A stretch of 34,802 bases of DNA, from NCBI GenBank assembly GCA_015680685.1, contig MNCI01030039.1, forward strand, positions 171,063 through 205,864, written 5' to 3'. Every line of letters begins with the position of its first letter. Position 1 is the stretch's first letter. Source of the DNA: Gnetum montanum (lineage: Eukaryota > Streptophyta > Gnetopsida > Gnetales > Gnetaceae). Below are positions 19,833 to 32,168 of the stretch, in pieces. The position numbers were made by a program, and so were the translations under genes. A model generated the notes under the pieces. That model was not told where the DNA came from. It saw only the letters and a list, made by a program, of their open reading frames with translations, and did not search any database.

Positions 19833-20681
19833 TGATGAGTTGTCACAGGTTTGACTGCATCAATGTGATCTCATTAATGTGTATCTATCGATGCATGGTT
19901 TGATGTGTCAACACATACTCATCGATGGAGTGTCTTGTCTTGCCTATATAAATGTACACATCCATTGTATTTATGACATCCATTTGTTCATAGCTTAGAT
20001 AAACTCTTGCATTTTGTTTCTTTCAGAGTTAGAATATTTTCGAAGTGCCCACAGTAGGAGTGAGAACTGTATAGATCTTTATTCGAGCATTAATGCATTA
20101 GGACACCTTGGTGTGAATGATAATAAAGAAAATCTTTCTTCATAAATGTTGCAACACTTGGACTTAGCTTAATATTTCCATAATGCATTTATTATTCATA
20201 CAATTTACTTTCATGCACTTAAGTAACTAATTAATTGATAGCACCCAATTAATGCACATAAGTACAACCATCTCGAGGATACATTAACACTTAGTAATTC
20301 CAATAGCGCTTAATGCTTGGTAAGTAGTAGCATTGCAATGTGTTTAGGATGTGTATGATGAATGGGAATGAATGCTTATGTTAGGATTAGTTAAAGAATT
20401 AATTAGGTATTAGATTAATTAAAAATTTAACTACTTTATTTTGAAACTTAGGCAATTAAATGAAAAACATAAAAATGATAAAAAATCATATGCCTTAGTT
20501 ACACTTAACCATACCATTGTACCTCACAAGTGAAACTGGAAAGACAATGATCATGTCTTTGTGATTCACTACCTAGTTAAGGTGTACTTAGAAAACTAAA
20601 GTTTATAGAATTCAACTTGGTCACTCAGTGAATGTTGGTGATTCATATGATTTGGGCATAGGGATTGCTTACTGCTCATCA
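19833..20681 (+). mobile_element. 5' LTR of the gypsy element
   Basis: Starts TGATGAGTTG and ends CTCATCA directly before the primer-binding site. TATA box CCTATATAAATG at 19943-19954, core GTGCCCACAGT at 20045-20055, AATAAA at 20122-20127. Measured from the LTR start, the TATA box, core and AATAAA lie at the same distances (within 1 nt) as in the LTR at 31751-32819. Around the core the two share AGAGTTAGAAT, CAGTAGGAGT and TCTTTATTCGAGCA. The U3 part contains ATCGAT and ATGCAT palindromes and GTGTCAACACAT. Confidence 0.8.
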
Positions 20682-20682
20682 T

Positions 20683-20700
20683 TGGTGCCATTATCAAGAA
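20683..20700 (+). promoter_or_regulatory. Primer-binding site, tRNA-Asp type, worn
   Basis: TGGTGCCATTATCAAGAA lies one base after the LTR end. Compared with the usual plant tRNA-Asp primer site TGGCGCCGTTGCCGGGGA, all seven differences are transitions (C to T or G to A). Confidence 0.75.
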
Positions 20701-20829
20701 CTTTAATTAGCTACGTGCATTACCTAGGAAGTTAGTGAAATTATATAATGACATTGTAAAAAACCTCATAGTCAAAATCATTCAAAAAATAATAAAAATA
20801 AAAGCACACTATTCCTAGCAAGATCTAAT

Positions 20830-23450
20830 ATGTTTTCTTCTCATAGGGGATATTCTCCACTGCTATATGAGGGTGGTTCCAATCAACAAAGGCATGAAGG
20901 CTCAAAGCCACTCATGCCCCAGTAGTGCAAAATGGTCTATACTCATTAAATGAGTATGTTCTAGACTTCACCTTCACCCTACACTAGAATGAATAGATGT
21001 AGTGGAGGGACATGGAGGACAGCATTATCTTATTGCCTGATTGATCAATTCCTATGATGTTGCTTCACACTCTTATGAAATTGGGCATTGTAGGGCTCAA
21101 TGTTGAATACATTGTGTAGGACCATGACTATCAAGATTACCATCCCACTAAGGCACAATGGAGAAAAGATCAGCAAATGGAGGCTCACTACAAAGCATCA
21201 AAGGGGAAACAATTCATCAACCCCTTGTTGTTGTTGGGCTAAAAGAAAGGTGAGGATCCCTTTTCTAAGGATTCTCAAAACACAAAGTATCCTCCCCTTT
21301 TCTTTAATGAAGGGATCTTAATCATATTCTATAGTTAACTATAAACAACCTTGGTTTAGGGAATAGCAGGTCCCATGACCATGGAGGCTCTAAAGGAGGG
21401 AGTCAAGGTAGGAACATTGATAAGCATCACCATAATGACAAACATGATAATCATGGCCAAGATCAAAGAAGAGGGAGTAGTAAGCATTGCTCTTGTGCTA
21501 GTCCTCCTTCCTCTTCACCTTCATCATCCTCATCTTCTTTCTCCTCTAGCTTTGACTGAAGTCATAGAGGACAAGACTATGATGAAAGTGATCAATAGGA
21601 TAGAGATGATCATAGACCCCTACCAAAACAATAGAGAATACAGGCATGGGTAATCAAGGGAGCTCCACCATCATGAACAAAGGGATAATAGAGGGCATCA
21701 TATGCATCATGGCCATCACAGGGGTCATGACTATCATGAGCCTTTTCTAGCAACCAAAAACATGCTCAACATTGAGGAGGCCATGAGAATTCCAACAAGG
21801 CATGCGAAAGATAGTTGAATTAAATAGTTGAACATGAAAATTATTCCTAAGTTTGAAGGTAGATATAATTTTGATATGCAAAATCATCTTCAAGCCTTTC
21901 ATGATGCATGCACCTTATAAAACATTGTGAACGAATGGTAGAAATTGAAGTTGTTTCCTAGGACACTCATTAAGGAGGCTTAAATCTAGTATTGGTACTT
22001 AGGACTAGAATCAATCAAATGATGAAGTACAATGCTTGAGTTTTTCAATGATAAGTATCAAACATACTCCCAAGTGTCTAAGTTGAGGAGGTAGATCCAA
22101 GGTTGGAAACAAGGAACATATGAATCCTTGGATGCAATTATGGATAGATATTACTCATTGTTACATTGATGCTTAGGCCATGAATATTCTCAAATGGATT
22201 AGCTCCACCATATCATAGATGGGCTTTGGATAGAAACAAGAAGAACTCTTGGGGTCTATGCCCAAGGGAGGCATTCAAAGCTAAGGGCTCATCAAATCCA
22301 AAGGCTAATTCAGTAGGTGGCTAAAGAAGAGGATGAGCTAAGAAAAAAAGAAAGTATAGAGGAGTACAACTGGCACCCTTCCATTTGCAAAAGGAAGGTC
22401 TAATCTTGTGACAATGAGGAGGAGGCATCACTTGATAAAGTGGTGCAACACAAGACCTTGTCAATACAGAAATCTATTTTTGAAATATCAGCCAAGGTAG
22501 ATAAAATGTGGGACTCTTTGGATGAAAAGTTCTAAACTACCCTTAGAATTGTTAAAGAGTCCAAAGAGCAAGGTAGTGGTTGTGACTAAAGGAGAATGAA
22601 GGAAGCTAAACATACCCATCAGAAGGGTAAGGGTAAAGTTGTAGTAGTAGAAGAGGTTATGGATTCTAAAAAAAATGATGATGGTGGGTGTGACTTCTAC
22701 CAATACAAAAATCCTAAGAGATGTTACCCAATTATGTCACACTTGTAGGAATCTGGGGTGTATTCTTTGAATCCTAGATTAGTAAAAAGGTAACCATCTT
22801 AGAGGTTGCCTTATCCTCAAGGAAACTACAAGCAGTTCTACTAACAAGATTTCTATTTGAGTGGAGCTCCAACTCAACCTCATGAGTAGTACTAGTAGTG
22901 GCAACACTTACAATTATGGGAGATGCCACCACCAAGGTAGCAGTACCCTTACCATTAGCTAGATCCATATGGGTACTATGTTCAACAATTGATTTCTCTA
23001 CATGACTCTTCTAGTCATGCCTCTTTCCAGCACCACTACTAACCTCTTGAGTATTATAGAGCACAATCTCTAAGAGGGGAGCCCTCATTTCCTTTCTACC
23101 ATCCTCATCCTTCTACACTTGTACCTCCACCATCAACTTAGCTACCATCCACTCCATCCATGCAAGGTGAAATTCTAGACTAGTAATAGTAGAGAAATGC
23201 CACAATGGCTTTTAACTTTCAGTTGGCTCCCCATCTAAGTGGTTTAGATAATAAGCCCCAAAAATGACCTTTCTTCAAAACCAATAGTTCTTATAAGCCA
23301 TCATAGTCACCTACAGCTATAGATCCTACTTCTCCTTATTCATAACATCTTTCAAGATCCCTTTGAACCAAACACCTTCCAAATTTCATATTATAATGTT
23401 GATCCATGTGGTCACGGATTAAATAAAAGGTTGGCCATCTTTCCAGGAAA
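20830..23450 (+). pseudogene. Gypsy gag, degraded
   Basis: The recognisable core is at about 21830-22330: KIIPKFEGRYNFDMQNHLQAF, HDACTL, KLKLFPRTLI, EFFNDKYQTYSQVSKLRR, GTYESLDAIMDRYYSL and IIDGLWIETRRTL, the layout of the plant retrotransposon Gag domain. After CDFYQYKNPKRCYP near 22690 (a possible worn zinc knuckle), a plus frame rich in Gln, Pro, Tyr and His continues to about 23340 (YPQGNYKQFY, GAPTQPHE, PSFPFYHPHPSTLVPPPST). In this tail most of the stops are TAG or TAA where Gln would be expected. An intact Gag would form the cytoplasmic particle that packages the RNA. Confidence 0.75.
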
Positions 23451-23489
23451 ATATTTAATCCTAGAAGTCCCCTCATTTACTTATAAATC

Positions 23490-24440
23490 AATGGGAATGA
23501 GCCTTTCAAGGCTCTTCTAGACTTAGGTTTTGGTGTCAACTTGATCTATCATGAACTATACAAAGCTTGGAACCTACCTCCTCTCAAGAAGAGCAGCATT
23601 CATCTTGAGTTAGTAGATTAATCCATCTTTGTTCCCTTGGAATTGGTGGAGGTCACTGTAACCACCATCTATGGGTGGTCCTATTCTACTGAATTCCTAG
23701 TGATTCAAGTAGAAAATTGCAAGGGAAACTTCCTAATCATCATGGAAAGGGCTTGGCTGAGTATAATTGATGCGCAATTGGGAATTAGAGACCTCTCCTT
23801 GTAGATTTTCAAGGAACATGACTTTGGAAAAATAGAGAGAAAGCACATTTCATGCATCACGTACAATGACATAGGGTGCCATTGTGTGAAGAAATTATGG
23901 ATAGTTAAAAGCACAACAATCCTAGCATGCAGGTAGTGTGTAGATATCATTGAAATCCAAAGATGCCTATACATAGTAGCCACAAAATAGTAGAGCACCT
24001 AGTGGGTATCAAGTGAATATAAAAGTATCTCAAAAATGTGCATGGAACAAATTGAGAGCTTAACAAGTGCTTACATTGAAGGCATGGAGAAAATGAAGCA
24101 AATCCATCACCAATTCTCTAATGAACCTAATGACACAAACTGGGCAGAGTTGGAAATCTTTGAGAGATTTAAACAGGATCCCCTTAAGTTGAAAACTCTA
24201 TTGACCAGAAGGGAATATGCATTTCTAAAAAAATGCAAGCTAGTTATTATCAATGCCAACATTGCTCCTATGTAGAAAAATAAGTTGTTGAAGGTGATCA
24301 ACAAATAGCTAATAACCTTTTCTTGATCATATCATGAACTAACTAAAATTGATCTAAGGATATGCCAACATCACATCTATACAGACTCTTCTATTAAACT
24401 AAAGAGATAGCTACAGTGGTAGTTGAATCAAAAATTGAAG
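23490..24440 (+). pseudogene. Gypsy protease and linker, degraded
   Basis: FKALLDLGFGVNLIYHELY carries the aspartic-protease motif in altered form (LDLG in place of D[ST]G, Asp codon at 23520-23522), followed by LPPLKKSSIHLELVD, TVTTIYGWSYSTEFLVIQ and IMERAWLSIIDAQLGI. The linker leads through an open stretch at 24036-24275 to the RT. The same protease blocks occur at 2700-3064 on the other strand. Confidence 0.75.
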
Positions 24441-25640
24441 TTGATTATCAAAGAGGAGATGAAACAAGTCCTTAAGGTGAGGTTCATCTATCCCATTGCA
24501 AATAGCAAGTGGATTAGCCCACTTGTGATAGTACAAAAGAAAGAAGGGAAATGAAGCGTTTGCATCAATTTTAGGCTATTTAACATGGCAACATTCAAGG
24601 ATAATTTTTCTTTGGCATTTTTGGACCAAATGTTGGACACCATTTTTGGGCATTGTTACTACAACTTTTTGGATCATTATAGTAGTTATAACCATATCTA
24701 GATCGCACTAGAAGATCAAGCTAAAACAACATTCATGAGTCCTTGGAAGACTTTTGCATATAAAAAGATGTCGTTTTCTCAGTGTAATGCTCCTACAACA
24801 TTCCAATGCCTTGTCCTGAGCACCTTCCAATAGCAAATTGGTAGCAAGGTGGAAGTCTTCATGGATGACTTCTCCACCTATGGGGCTATTTTTGAGCAAG
24901 CCCTAGATCATCTTAAGCAAGTGCTAAGAAGGTGCATGGAGACAAACCTTAGGCTCAATTGGTAGAAAAGCCATTTGATGGTCCAAAAAGGTTTTGTTTT
25001 GAGGCACAAAATTTTAGAAAAAGGGATTGAGGTAGACCTTGAAAAAATAATGGTCATCCAAGAAATTACCAAATAGCCAGAAATAGCTAAAGATGTGAGG
25101 TCATTCCTTGGCCACACTAGGTACTACTAGCAATTCATTAAGAATTTATCTAAGATCGCTAAACCATTGGTTGAACTAACAAAGAAGAATGCTCTATTTG
25201 TCTAGACCAAGGAATGTGAGCATGCATTCTAGCAACTCAAGTAAAAGCTCATGGAAACTCCAATTCTATGAGCACTTGATTGAACAAAACCCTTTCACAT
25301 CATAATAGATGCATCAAATAATGCCTTAGGAGTTATGCTCATGTAGTTGGATGATCAAAAACATCATTACTACATTCACTATGTGAGTAGAAGCATTGTG
25401 GGTACACAAATCAACTACACCATCATAGCGAAATAACTAATGACAATGGTGTATGCCTTGGAAAAATTCAAGCACTATGTGCTTTAGTACAAGGTGTTTA
25501 TGCACACAGAACATAGTGTAATCTAGTTCATAATGAATAATCCAATAGTGAGTCCCTATGTCATACATGGCTAGTAATCCTATAGGAATTCAATCTGACA
25601 ATGGTAGATTGAAAGGGAACCAAAAACATCATTGCTGACC
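24440..25640 (+). pseudogene. Gypsy reverse transcriptase and RNase H, degraded
   Basis: RT blocks in order: VRFIYPIANSKWISPLVIVQ, KKEGK, SVCINFRLFNMATFKDNFSL, CNAPTTFQ, the catalytic VFMDDFSTYG (FMDD at 24858-24869), LKQVLRRCMETNLRLNW, GFVLRHKILEKGIEVDLEKI, VRSFLGHTRYY and LSKIAKPLVEL. RNase H follows: KPFHIIIDASNNALGVML, YYIHYVSRSIVGTQINYT, MVYALEKFKHYVL. The two catalytic Asp of the RT are intact, but many stops, mostly TAG, interrupt the frame. The near-continuous reading frame suggests decay mainly by point mutation. Confidence 0.88.
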
Positions 25641-25879
25641 ACTTGTCTTGATTAACATGGGAAACAAAGACGAGGAGAGGCTATTTTGAAATCATTTTCC
25701 TGATGAACTCCTCTTTGTAGAAGCTATAATAGAACAAACACCCATAGAACCTAACTATTATGATGGCATCCTCACCTATCCACTCACTCAGGAGATACCA
25801 CACAAGTGGGATAATAGGAAGAAACAATAGTTTCTCCACTAGGAAAAACACTTCATCGAAATCAATAGACACCTTTGAA

Positions 25880-26990
25880 AGGTATGCATCGATGACCTAG
25901 TTTAATGGTGCATACCTAATGCTAATCAACTTCATGTTCTCCAAGATGCTCATGAGGGCCCTTCTAGGGGCCACTATGCTAGAAGATGCACAACCATTAA
26001 GATCCTCATGGGAGGGTATTATTGGCCAATACTTGTCAGGGATGCTCATCACTTTGTCCACTCCTGTGATCACTACCAACACAATGGTGGGATGATTGCT
26101 TAAATGGAAGAACCTCAATAATGGATCCAACCACTGAAGTCCTTCAACATTTGGGGCATTAACTCCACGGGTCCCATCACTCCCATGTCTAACTAAAAGG
26201 TGTATTTCATAGTGGCAATTGACTACTATACAAAATGGGAAGAAGCTACAGCCATTACCAATTACACATATTCTATATTTGCTCAATTTGTATAAGAAAA
26301 TGTTTTAAACAAGTTTAGAGTACCAGATGCACTTATTTCTAATAAGAGAACTCATTTTATAGGCACTACCTTTTGGAAGCTCATGTAATGCTTGGGAGTT
26401 AAACATAAATTAACAACATCCTACCACCCTCAAGCTAATAGTCAAGTGGAGGTTATGAATAGGAAGATCATGAAAATACTAACACTAATCATTAGTAAAT
26501 ATAGAAGGGATTGGAGCATAAAACTCAACAATGCCCTTTGGGCCTATCCCTCCACTTGGAAACTTCCTATTGACTACTCTCCCTATGAGCTTGTGTATAG
26601 AAAATTTCCAATACTTCCAATCCAAGTAGAACTTCATACACTTTCAACAGCTTGTGACCTTGACCTTGACATAAGTCTAGCATAGAAAGAAAGACTATTG
26701 AACCTCAACTTGCTAGACGAGAACTGATTGATGACCTTATCATCTAATAAAGTGAATAAGGCATTCAACAAATAACCCATGACCTTGGAATTAGGAAAGT
26801 GAAATTTCAATCATGAGATAAGGTCCTATACTAGAATCCCATACATGTACCCCAACAAACTAAGTTCCAAAAATTATGGGAGGGATCTTATATTATTTAT
26901 GAAATCTTTCCTTCTGAGACCATGTTAATCTACAAACCTAAAAGCCCAAACAAAAAGTTGCTAGTCAACATGCAATAACTCAAACCTTTC
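25880..26990 (+). pseudogene. Gypsy integrase, degraded, catalytic Asp lost
   Basis: The zinc-binding part (25930-26090) reads AHEGPSRGHY, GYYWP and HSCDHYQ, with the second Cys replaced by Tyr. The core reads FNIWGINSTGPI, VAIDYYTKWEEA, VPDALISNKRTHFIG, KHKLTTSYHPQANSQVEVMN and LNNALWAYPSTWKLPIDYSP. The first Asp is Asn (26161-26163), the second Asp is Asn (26341-26343) and the Glu is kept (26449-26451). There are 35 residues between second Asp position and Glu, the normal DD35E spacing. Both Asp losses need one G to A change. The longest open part is 26392-26685. Confidence 0.88.
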
Positions 26991-28189
26991 CACAAGCCCA
27001 AAAGAGCTAACAACAGCAACACTTGAATGGATGGACAAGCACACTCAATATTTTGGATCTCCTCCTATCAACTCAGTGATGGGGGAGATAGCCATCCATG
27101 CTAAACTAAATAATGTGGCTCCTCAATTTTTGATTTTTTATATTTTTCACAATTTTTGTTTTATACCATTTTTAGTATGTTTTTCCTTGAATATTTTACA
27201 ATTTATTTTATATTTTTATTTATTTGGTTTGGACTTTTCTTATGTTTTTTCTTATATTTTCTTCTTTTCCTTTATTACCTCTAGGACTAAGTGCAATTGT
27301 AACTGTCAATTGATGGTAGTTTCTACTATAATGTCATTTGATTGCTAATGTCTTGATTGTATCTTTTAATTTTAATGTTGATAACTAAGACATGGTTTCT
27401 TTTTCATGATAGTAGGTAGTGAGTTCACATCATCCATCCATCCACAAAACTGTATGGTGTTTCTTTGTTTTAGAAATATGGGGTCCATTCTTAAATGAAA
27501 CCTTTAATGAACTTGTGACCTTGGTAGTTTCCAATATTAGGAAGGATTCAATGGTTAGACAAGGGTGTGACTTCAAGGGGATTTGACACTTTTTCTACTT
27601 ACCTACCCTCTTGGGTGCATCAGTATTCTCATGGGTCCTTTTCCATGCCTATGTTGACCAATAATAGAAAGTTAAAGTCTTTACATGATGTGGTTTCCAT
27701 CCAAAAATCCACAAAAATTATTTAAAAAAAAAGAAAACAAAATAATAATGGGAATTTAAAGAACACCTCTTCTAAACTCTACCTCATCCACCTATGCTAT
27801 CCATAACTCATCTCACTACAAGTTCCCATATTATTTGAATGTCTTGGTTTGATTCATCAAAGTTTTATGGTAGTTTCTTTAGGCATTTGGTCCTTAACTA
27901 ATCATAACCATTAGTCATCCATGAGGCCCATGGAATTCTTGGTTTGAGGACATACAAGGGAATTAAGGGCATGAGCCTACTATGGAGAGGATCCACATGC
28001 ATACTCCTTGGTTGGGCTAGTCAAGTTTCTCATCCTTTAGGCATTTTTGCTTTCAAAATCTTCCGCATTCCACATTAGTTACATCTAGTTGTGCTCCTTC
28101 TTGATCTTGACAAATCTTCTTATTTTGAATGTGTCTTTAATAGCTGAGCTTTATATCTAATAATTATTTGCTAGTTTGCTCAACAATAG
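26991..28189 (+). other. Post-pol region with polypurine-like tract; rest unassigned
   Basis: After the integrase tail, CAGTGATGGGGGAGAT at about 27074-27089 resembles the CAGTCATGGGGGTA tract of the element at 32820 but is not followed by a recognisable LTR start. The sequence after that is T-rich with no coding blocks. The junction with the Copia fragment lies somewhere before 28190. Confidence 0.4.
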
Positions 28190-28800
28190 CTATTAGTTTT
28201 CAAACCTTAATCTATTGATCTGAGTATTCTTTCTTAAGATATAAATAATCAGAATTAAGTTCTACTATCTTTATTTTCTCATCATGTAAACTCTCTTTCA
28301 TATTGAAGCATAAATTTTGATATGAAATTACCTCATTGTAAAGTAGTTCATACCTTTCTTCCAAAGTGATCTCATCTTCTTCAACTTTAACATTAGACTT
28401 TGAGTCATTAACATGTTCTTGATTTGCTAAGAGTAGGAATAAATGATGAGAATCTTCAACTGTATAGCTAGTTTTTGGCCCATCTTCCTAGCATGTATAG
28501 ATGTTAGTTGTTCTTAATTCTTCACTAGATGCTTCTTCTTATAACCTATAGGTGCAAGGGCTTTTGGACACCATATGACCTCTTCCACCACATATCCAAC
28601 ATTGCATAGAGGAGATATTAGGATCAGAAATGTTATATTACTTACTTGTTACTTTACCTTTGTAGTAGATGAGATGAGTACAACTCTCCAAGATGTGTGC
28701 AATAACCCCTTGCATTCTAGCTTTCCATTTTATGAAGTTGAACCCATATAACATTGGTGGCTTGATGAAATAGACTATCCACTCTTGAGATGTTATGCTC
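28190..28800 (-). pseudogene. Copia-type gag fragment, degraded
   Basis: Minus-strand translation gives KPPMLYGFNFIKWKARMQG at the start, as in Copia Gag proteins. After only about 50 codons it reaches a zinc knuckle, CWICGGRGHMVSKS, in which the last Cys is replaced by Ser. A charged, coiled-coil-like stretch follows (EEDEITLEERYELLYNEVIS, SDYLYLKKEYSDQ) to a stop. Intact Copia Gag has roughly 150-200 residues between these motifs, so the middle is deleted. Nothing of protease, integrase or RT follows. Confidence 0.75.
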
Positions 28801-28816
28801 AAAATGAGAGTACTTG

Positions 28817-28828
28817 GCTCCAATACCA
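28817..28828 (-). promoter_or_regulatory. Copia primer-binding site, initiator tRNA-Met type
   Basis: On the minus strand TGGTATTGGAGC, two transitions from TGGTATCAGAGC, two bases after the LTR end. It fixes the orientation of the Copia element and the inner LTR boundary. Confidence 0.75.
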
Positions 28829-28830
28829 CT

Positions 28831-29994
28831 TGAGGATCTACTACATAGGAGGGTTGAATAAGTTCCACTAATTTGAACACAAAAATGCACATAAATATAC
28901 ATGGTTCCCCAACTTGGATACATTCACACTCGAAGGGTAGAATCCTTGCATACCTCCAAACTTTGTTCCTTTAAAAATGTGGTTTCGAGGGCACCATAAC
29001 CTTTACAAAGTTTTGAGCTCTACAAGGAGTGTTTTATTGCAAGAAAACACAATCAATCTCACAAGGTTAAAATAAGTTCAAAATGTGATTTTTAGGATCC
29101 CATAACCTTTACAATGACATGAGCTTTGCATAGAGTGTTATCTCTAAAAAAACACACTCAACCCCACAAGGTGCCCACAAGCTCAACAAATGCCTTCCCA
29201 CAAGAAGGACATCAATTCCATAGGGCTTACAAAGGGAGAAATAGAATTAAGAATAGAATGTAACTATACTTTATAAATTCCTTGCTTTGAGACACATAAC
29301 AATTACAATACAATTCATAAAGATAGAGAATCAAAGACCAAAATGATTTCACTTGATGTAAGCAATGATAGAGTATTCTAATGAACAGTGCTTCTACTTT
29401 TCATGGAGATCCCATTTCTTTTATAGCCTTTGTCCTTGTCAAATAACCTTTGCAATTCATGTAACAACTAGAAAATGGCTAGTTAGGACATCTCCTTTGA
29501 GCTTGGGATGTCTCACTAACTTCTATTTCTTGCAAGTGGGATGTTCCATTGGAAATTGGAATGTCCTATCTAAAACATCTTAAGAATAGTTGGGATGTTT
29601 ACTATTTTTGAAGGACTTATATCTTGAAATTTGACCTTTTCCTCTAGGATGTCTCACTGACATTTGGGACATCTTAGCAAATACCAGAATATCTTCTTTT
29701 AGCTTCTATGCTTCTTGCATCATTGACATCTTTTGTTTTTTAATTAAGACTTTGTTATCTCAGATTAAAAACTTAGCTCTCATCTTAGTCTTAACATATT
29801 CTTCATTCCAATCTCTTTTTATCATACCATCTAAGCTCTTATCTGAATCTCATCATGTTATTGTCATTATGATCTTGTCTTTTTGATGCTCTATCTTGCT
29901 CTGTCTTGATCTTTATATAGTCCTGCAAGATTGTACAAACACATTTTCTACTTTTCTCCATTTTAAAGGTTTTTAACATACCAAAAGGTCAACA
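28831..29994 (-). mobile_element. 5' LTR of a Copia element
   Basis: On the minus strand it runs from TGTTGACC (29994) to CCTCA (28831), giving TG...CA ends, with the primer site two bases further. A TATA box, CTATAAAA, lies at 29419-29426 (minus strand). It contains words of the GATGTCTCACT type several times in U3 and a tandem pair of about 106 bp (28994-29099 and 29100 to about 29180, both starting CCATAACCTTTACAA). The outer 110 bp match 870-984. Confidence 0.75.
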
Positions 29995-31750
29995 AGAGAA
30001 ATTTAGAAGCTATCTACAATAAAACCCATGAAAATAATAATGCTTTGGACATCAAGATGATGTTCCTCACTCATACTACTTGAATTACCTTATGCTTATA
30101 GGAATAAACTAACATAGAAATTTGACTTCATAGATAAGACTACATGTTATGATAAGATAATCTTACAAAACATATAGATTATATCATAGCTTCAATTTTA
30201 ATTTAGAAACTTTACCATCAACATCATAGAATTAAGCAAAGCTAGCTATAGCAAAAAACTAGTTCACATTGGCATTTCTATATTCATCATACATGCAAGT
30301 ATTACAAATTCATAAAATTAATGGTAGGTTTTCACATTTCAAAATAACTTATCTTCTCCTAGAAATGGTATAATAATTAGACCACTTAATACTATATTAG
30401 TTACCTTAACAACCTAATATGTAATTATGAATAGCATAATAATAATTCTTATAGTCAAGTTAGTCTACACTTTTGAAAAACCAACTAGTAAGATGTCCTA
30501 GGAACAACATTGTTAAGATGCGATGACTTCCATGATGGACCAACAATGATAATGTTACCAAGTTAGGTATATACCATGAGTTATAAAAAATTTCTTGTGA
30601 TATGTCATGGAAACCCTATTACATCATATATATTACATGATGACATAACCATACCATAGCTAGTTAATAACCTCTTTAATGAAAACAATGTATGTTTAAG
30701 TAAACACTCACACTACTAGGATACTTTTGTAGAAGAAAAAATTGAAAAGTTTGGTTTGATATAATAAAACATCTCTTTATAAAATTTAGAACCATGGTAG
30801 GAACTACACAATTACAAAAATAAATAACATAATTTATCAAAAGGCTAAACTCCAACCATTATGAATTGATTTCTAATACCAATTTTTGGTGCTGCTTCAT
30901 TCATGACATTGCATATTTGACTAGACTGACTACAACAACCAATCCACAAGCATTAATGAAATGAAAAAATGTGGGAGACAAGGAATATTATAATACAAGA
31001 GTTTGACTTCACCTTGCCTATATCATCATACATGTCAAAGACATTCTACATTATTGTAAGATGTCATAGGATATGCAACATATGATTGAGCTTCATTTTC
31101 AATTTGGTTGCCCACAAACTAGCTTTGGATACATTCTTCTGTATGTTACTTGAAAAACCTATTAGATAAATAGTTATTGATATCAACATTCCTATGCTAA
31201 CATGGGGCCATTAACTGATAAGTTTAACCACCATAATATAGTTTTATGATTTCAAGGTCATCAATCCTATTTGAAAAAAACTACATGATACATAGGGTAT
31301 GTTTCCAAAGTCAACTCATGAAACATTTGCTCAGAAAATATATCAAACATATAAAAATCACAAATTATTTTCGAAGACAAAGCTGGCTCATACCGATTTT
31401 ATCATTAATCACTATGCTAATGATGTCACATACTAGGTAAATCTTTTCCTTGAAAGGAACAAGGACGTTTTTGTTCTAGAGCATAAAGCCATATTAAATA
31501 ATTCACAATGTCCATTTGTAGCTAGTATGTTTCCTACTTCTCCTAAGGACCTGTTAAAGTTTTCCAAATTATCTTCTCTTAACTTATGATTTAAGCTATA
31601 ATTGCAACCTCTTATGAAGACTTTGAACTTCACAAAGCCTCATTACATCAAATGTGTAAAGCTCAAAAATGTGCTTAAGCTAGGAATGTTTGAAAATTTC
31701 AACTTACTGTAGCAACTACACTATGGTGGTGTTCTTGAGGCAATTAGGAT
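29995..31750. other. Unassigned AT-rich sequence
   Basis: No gene, RNA gene or recognisable mobile element in about 1.75 kb. Frames at 31246-31440 (+) and 31433-31633 (-) have no recognisable features. Confidence 0.4.
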
Positions 31751-32168
31751 TGATGAGTGGCGAGGTACCCCTACACTCTACCATACGAATACGAGCGTAC
31801 ACGCGCGATCCGGTCGAACTCTGCAGACTAAATGCCTTAACGCCACAAGAAACACTTGGGGTTAATCGTTCGTTGTCTTCCCAGGCTTGCTTGTATGTGT
31901 CACGGTGTATGGTTAAGCAAGTCTGAGGTATGTGATTTTTTTGGTATTTTCGGCTTATCTTCTATGCTACCAGGAGAAAGGGTTGAGAAAACTAAACTAA
32001 CTCTAACTAAGATCTAAGTCTAAATTAACTAGCGTCAGCATCCGTTCCCACTTGCCGGACACACCCTGAACTATGCAACTGCAGCTTACCAAACGCTAAT
32101 CGTTACTGGGATCGCCACACGTAACGCAAGTGCTCGAAGTGGTCGTACTGAGGCACCTATTTAGCCTA

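Larger units (their letters stand above)
19833..27100 (+). mobile_element. Degraded Ty3/gypsy retrotransposon without a visible 3' LTR
   Basis: Order: 5' LTR, tRNA-Asp-type primer site, gag, protease, RT, RNase H, integrase, polypurine-like tract. The tRNA-Asp primer type and the FMDDF RT box fit the non-chromovirus (Athila/Tat) side of plant gypsy elements; this placement is an inference. The coding part is recognisable almost throughout, but dozens of stops make it dead. I could not find a copy of the 5' LTR after 27100, and a Copia 5' end occupies 28190-29994, so the 3' end may be deleted or replaced. Confidence 0.85.

Noticed and set aside
22774-23400. Long, almost open minus-strand frame between gag and protease, suggestive of an antisense gene
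   Set aside because: The plus strand over the same bases is one continuous Gln/Pro/Tyr-rich gag tail whose stops are explained by Gln to stop transitions. The minus frame is its shadow.
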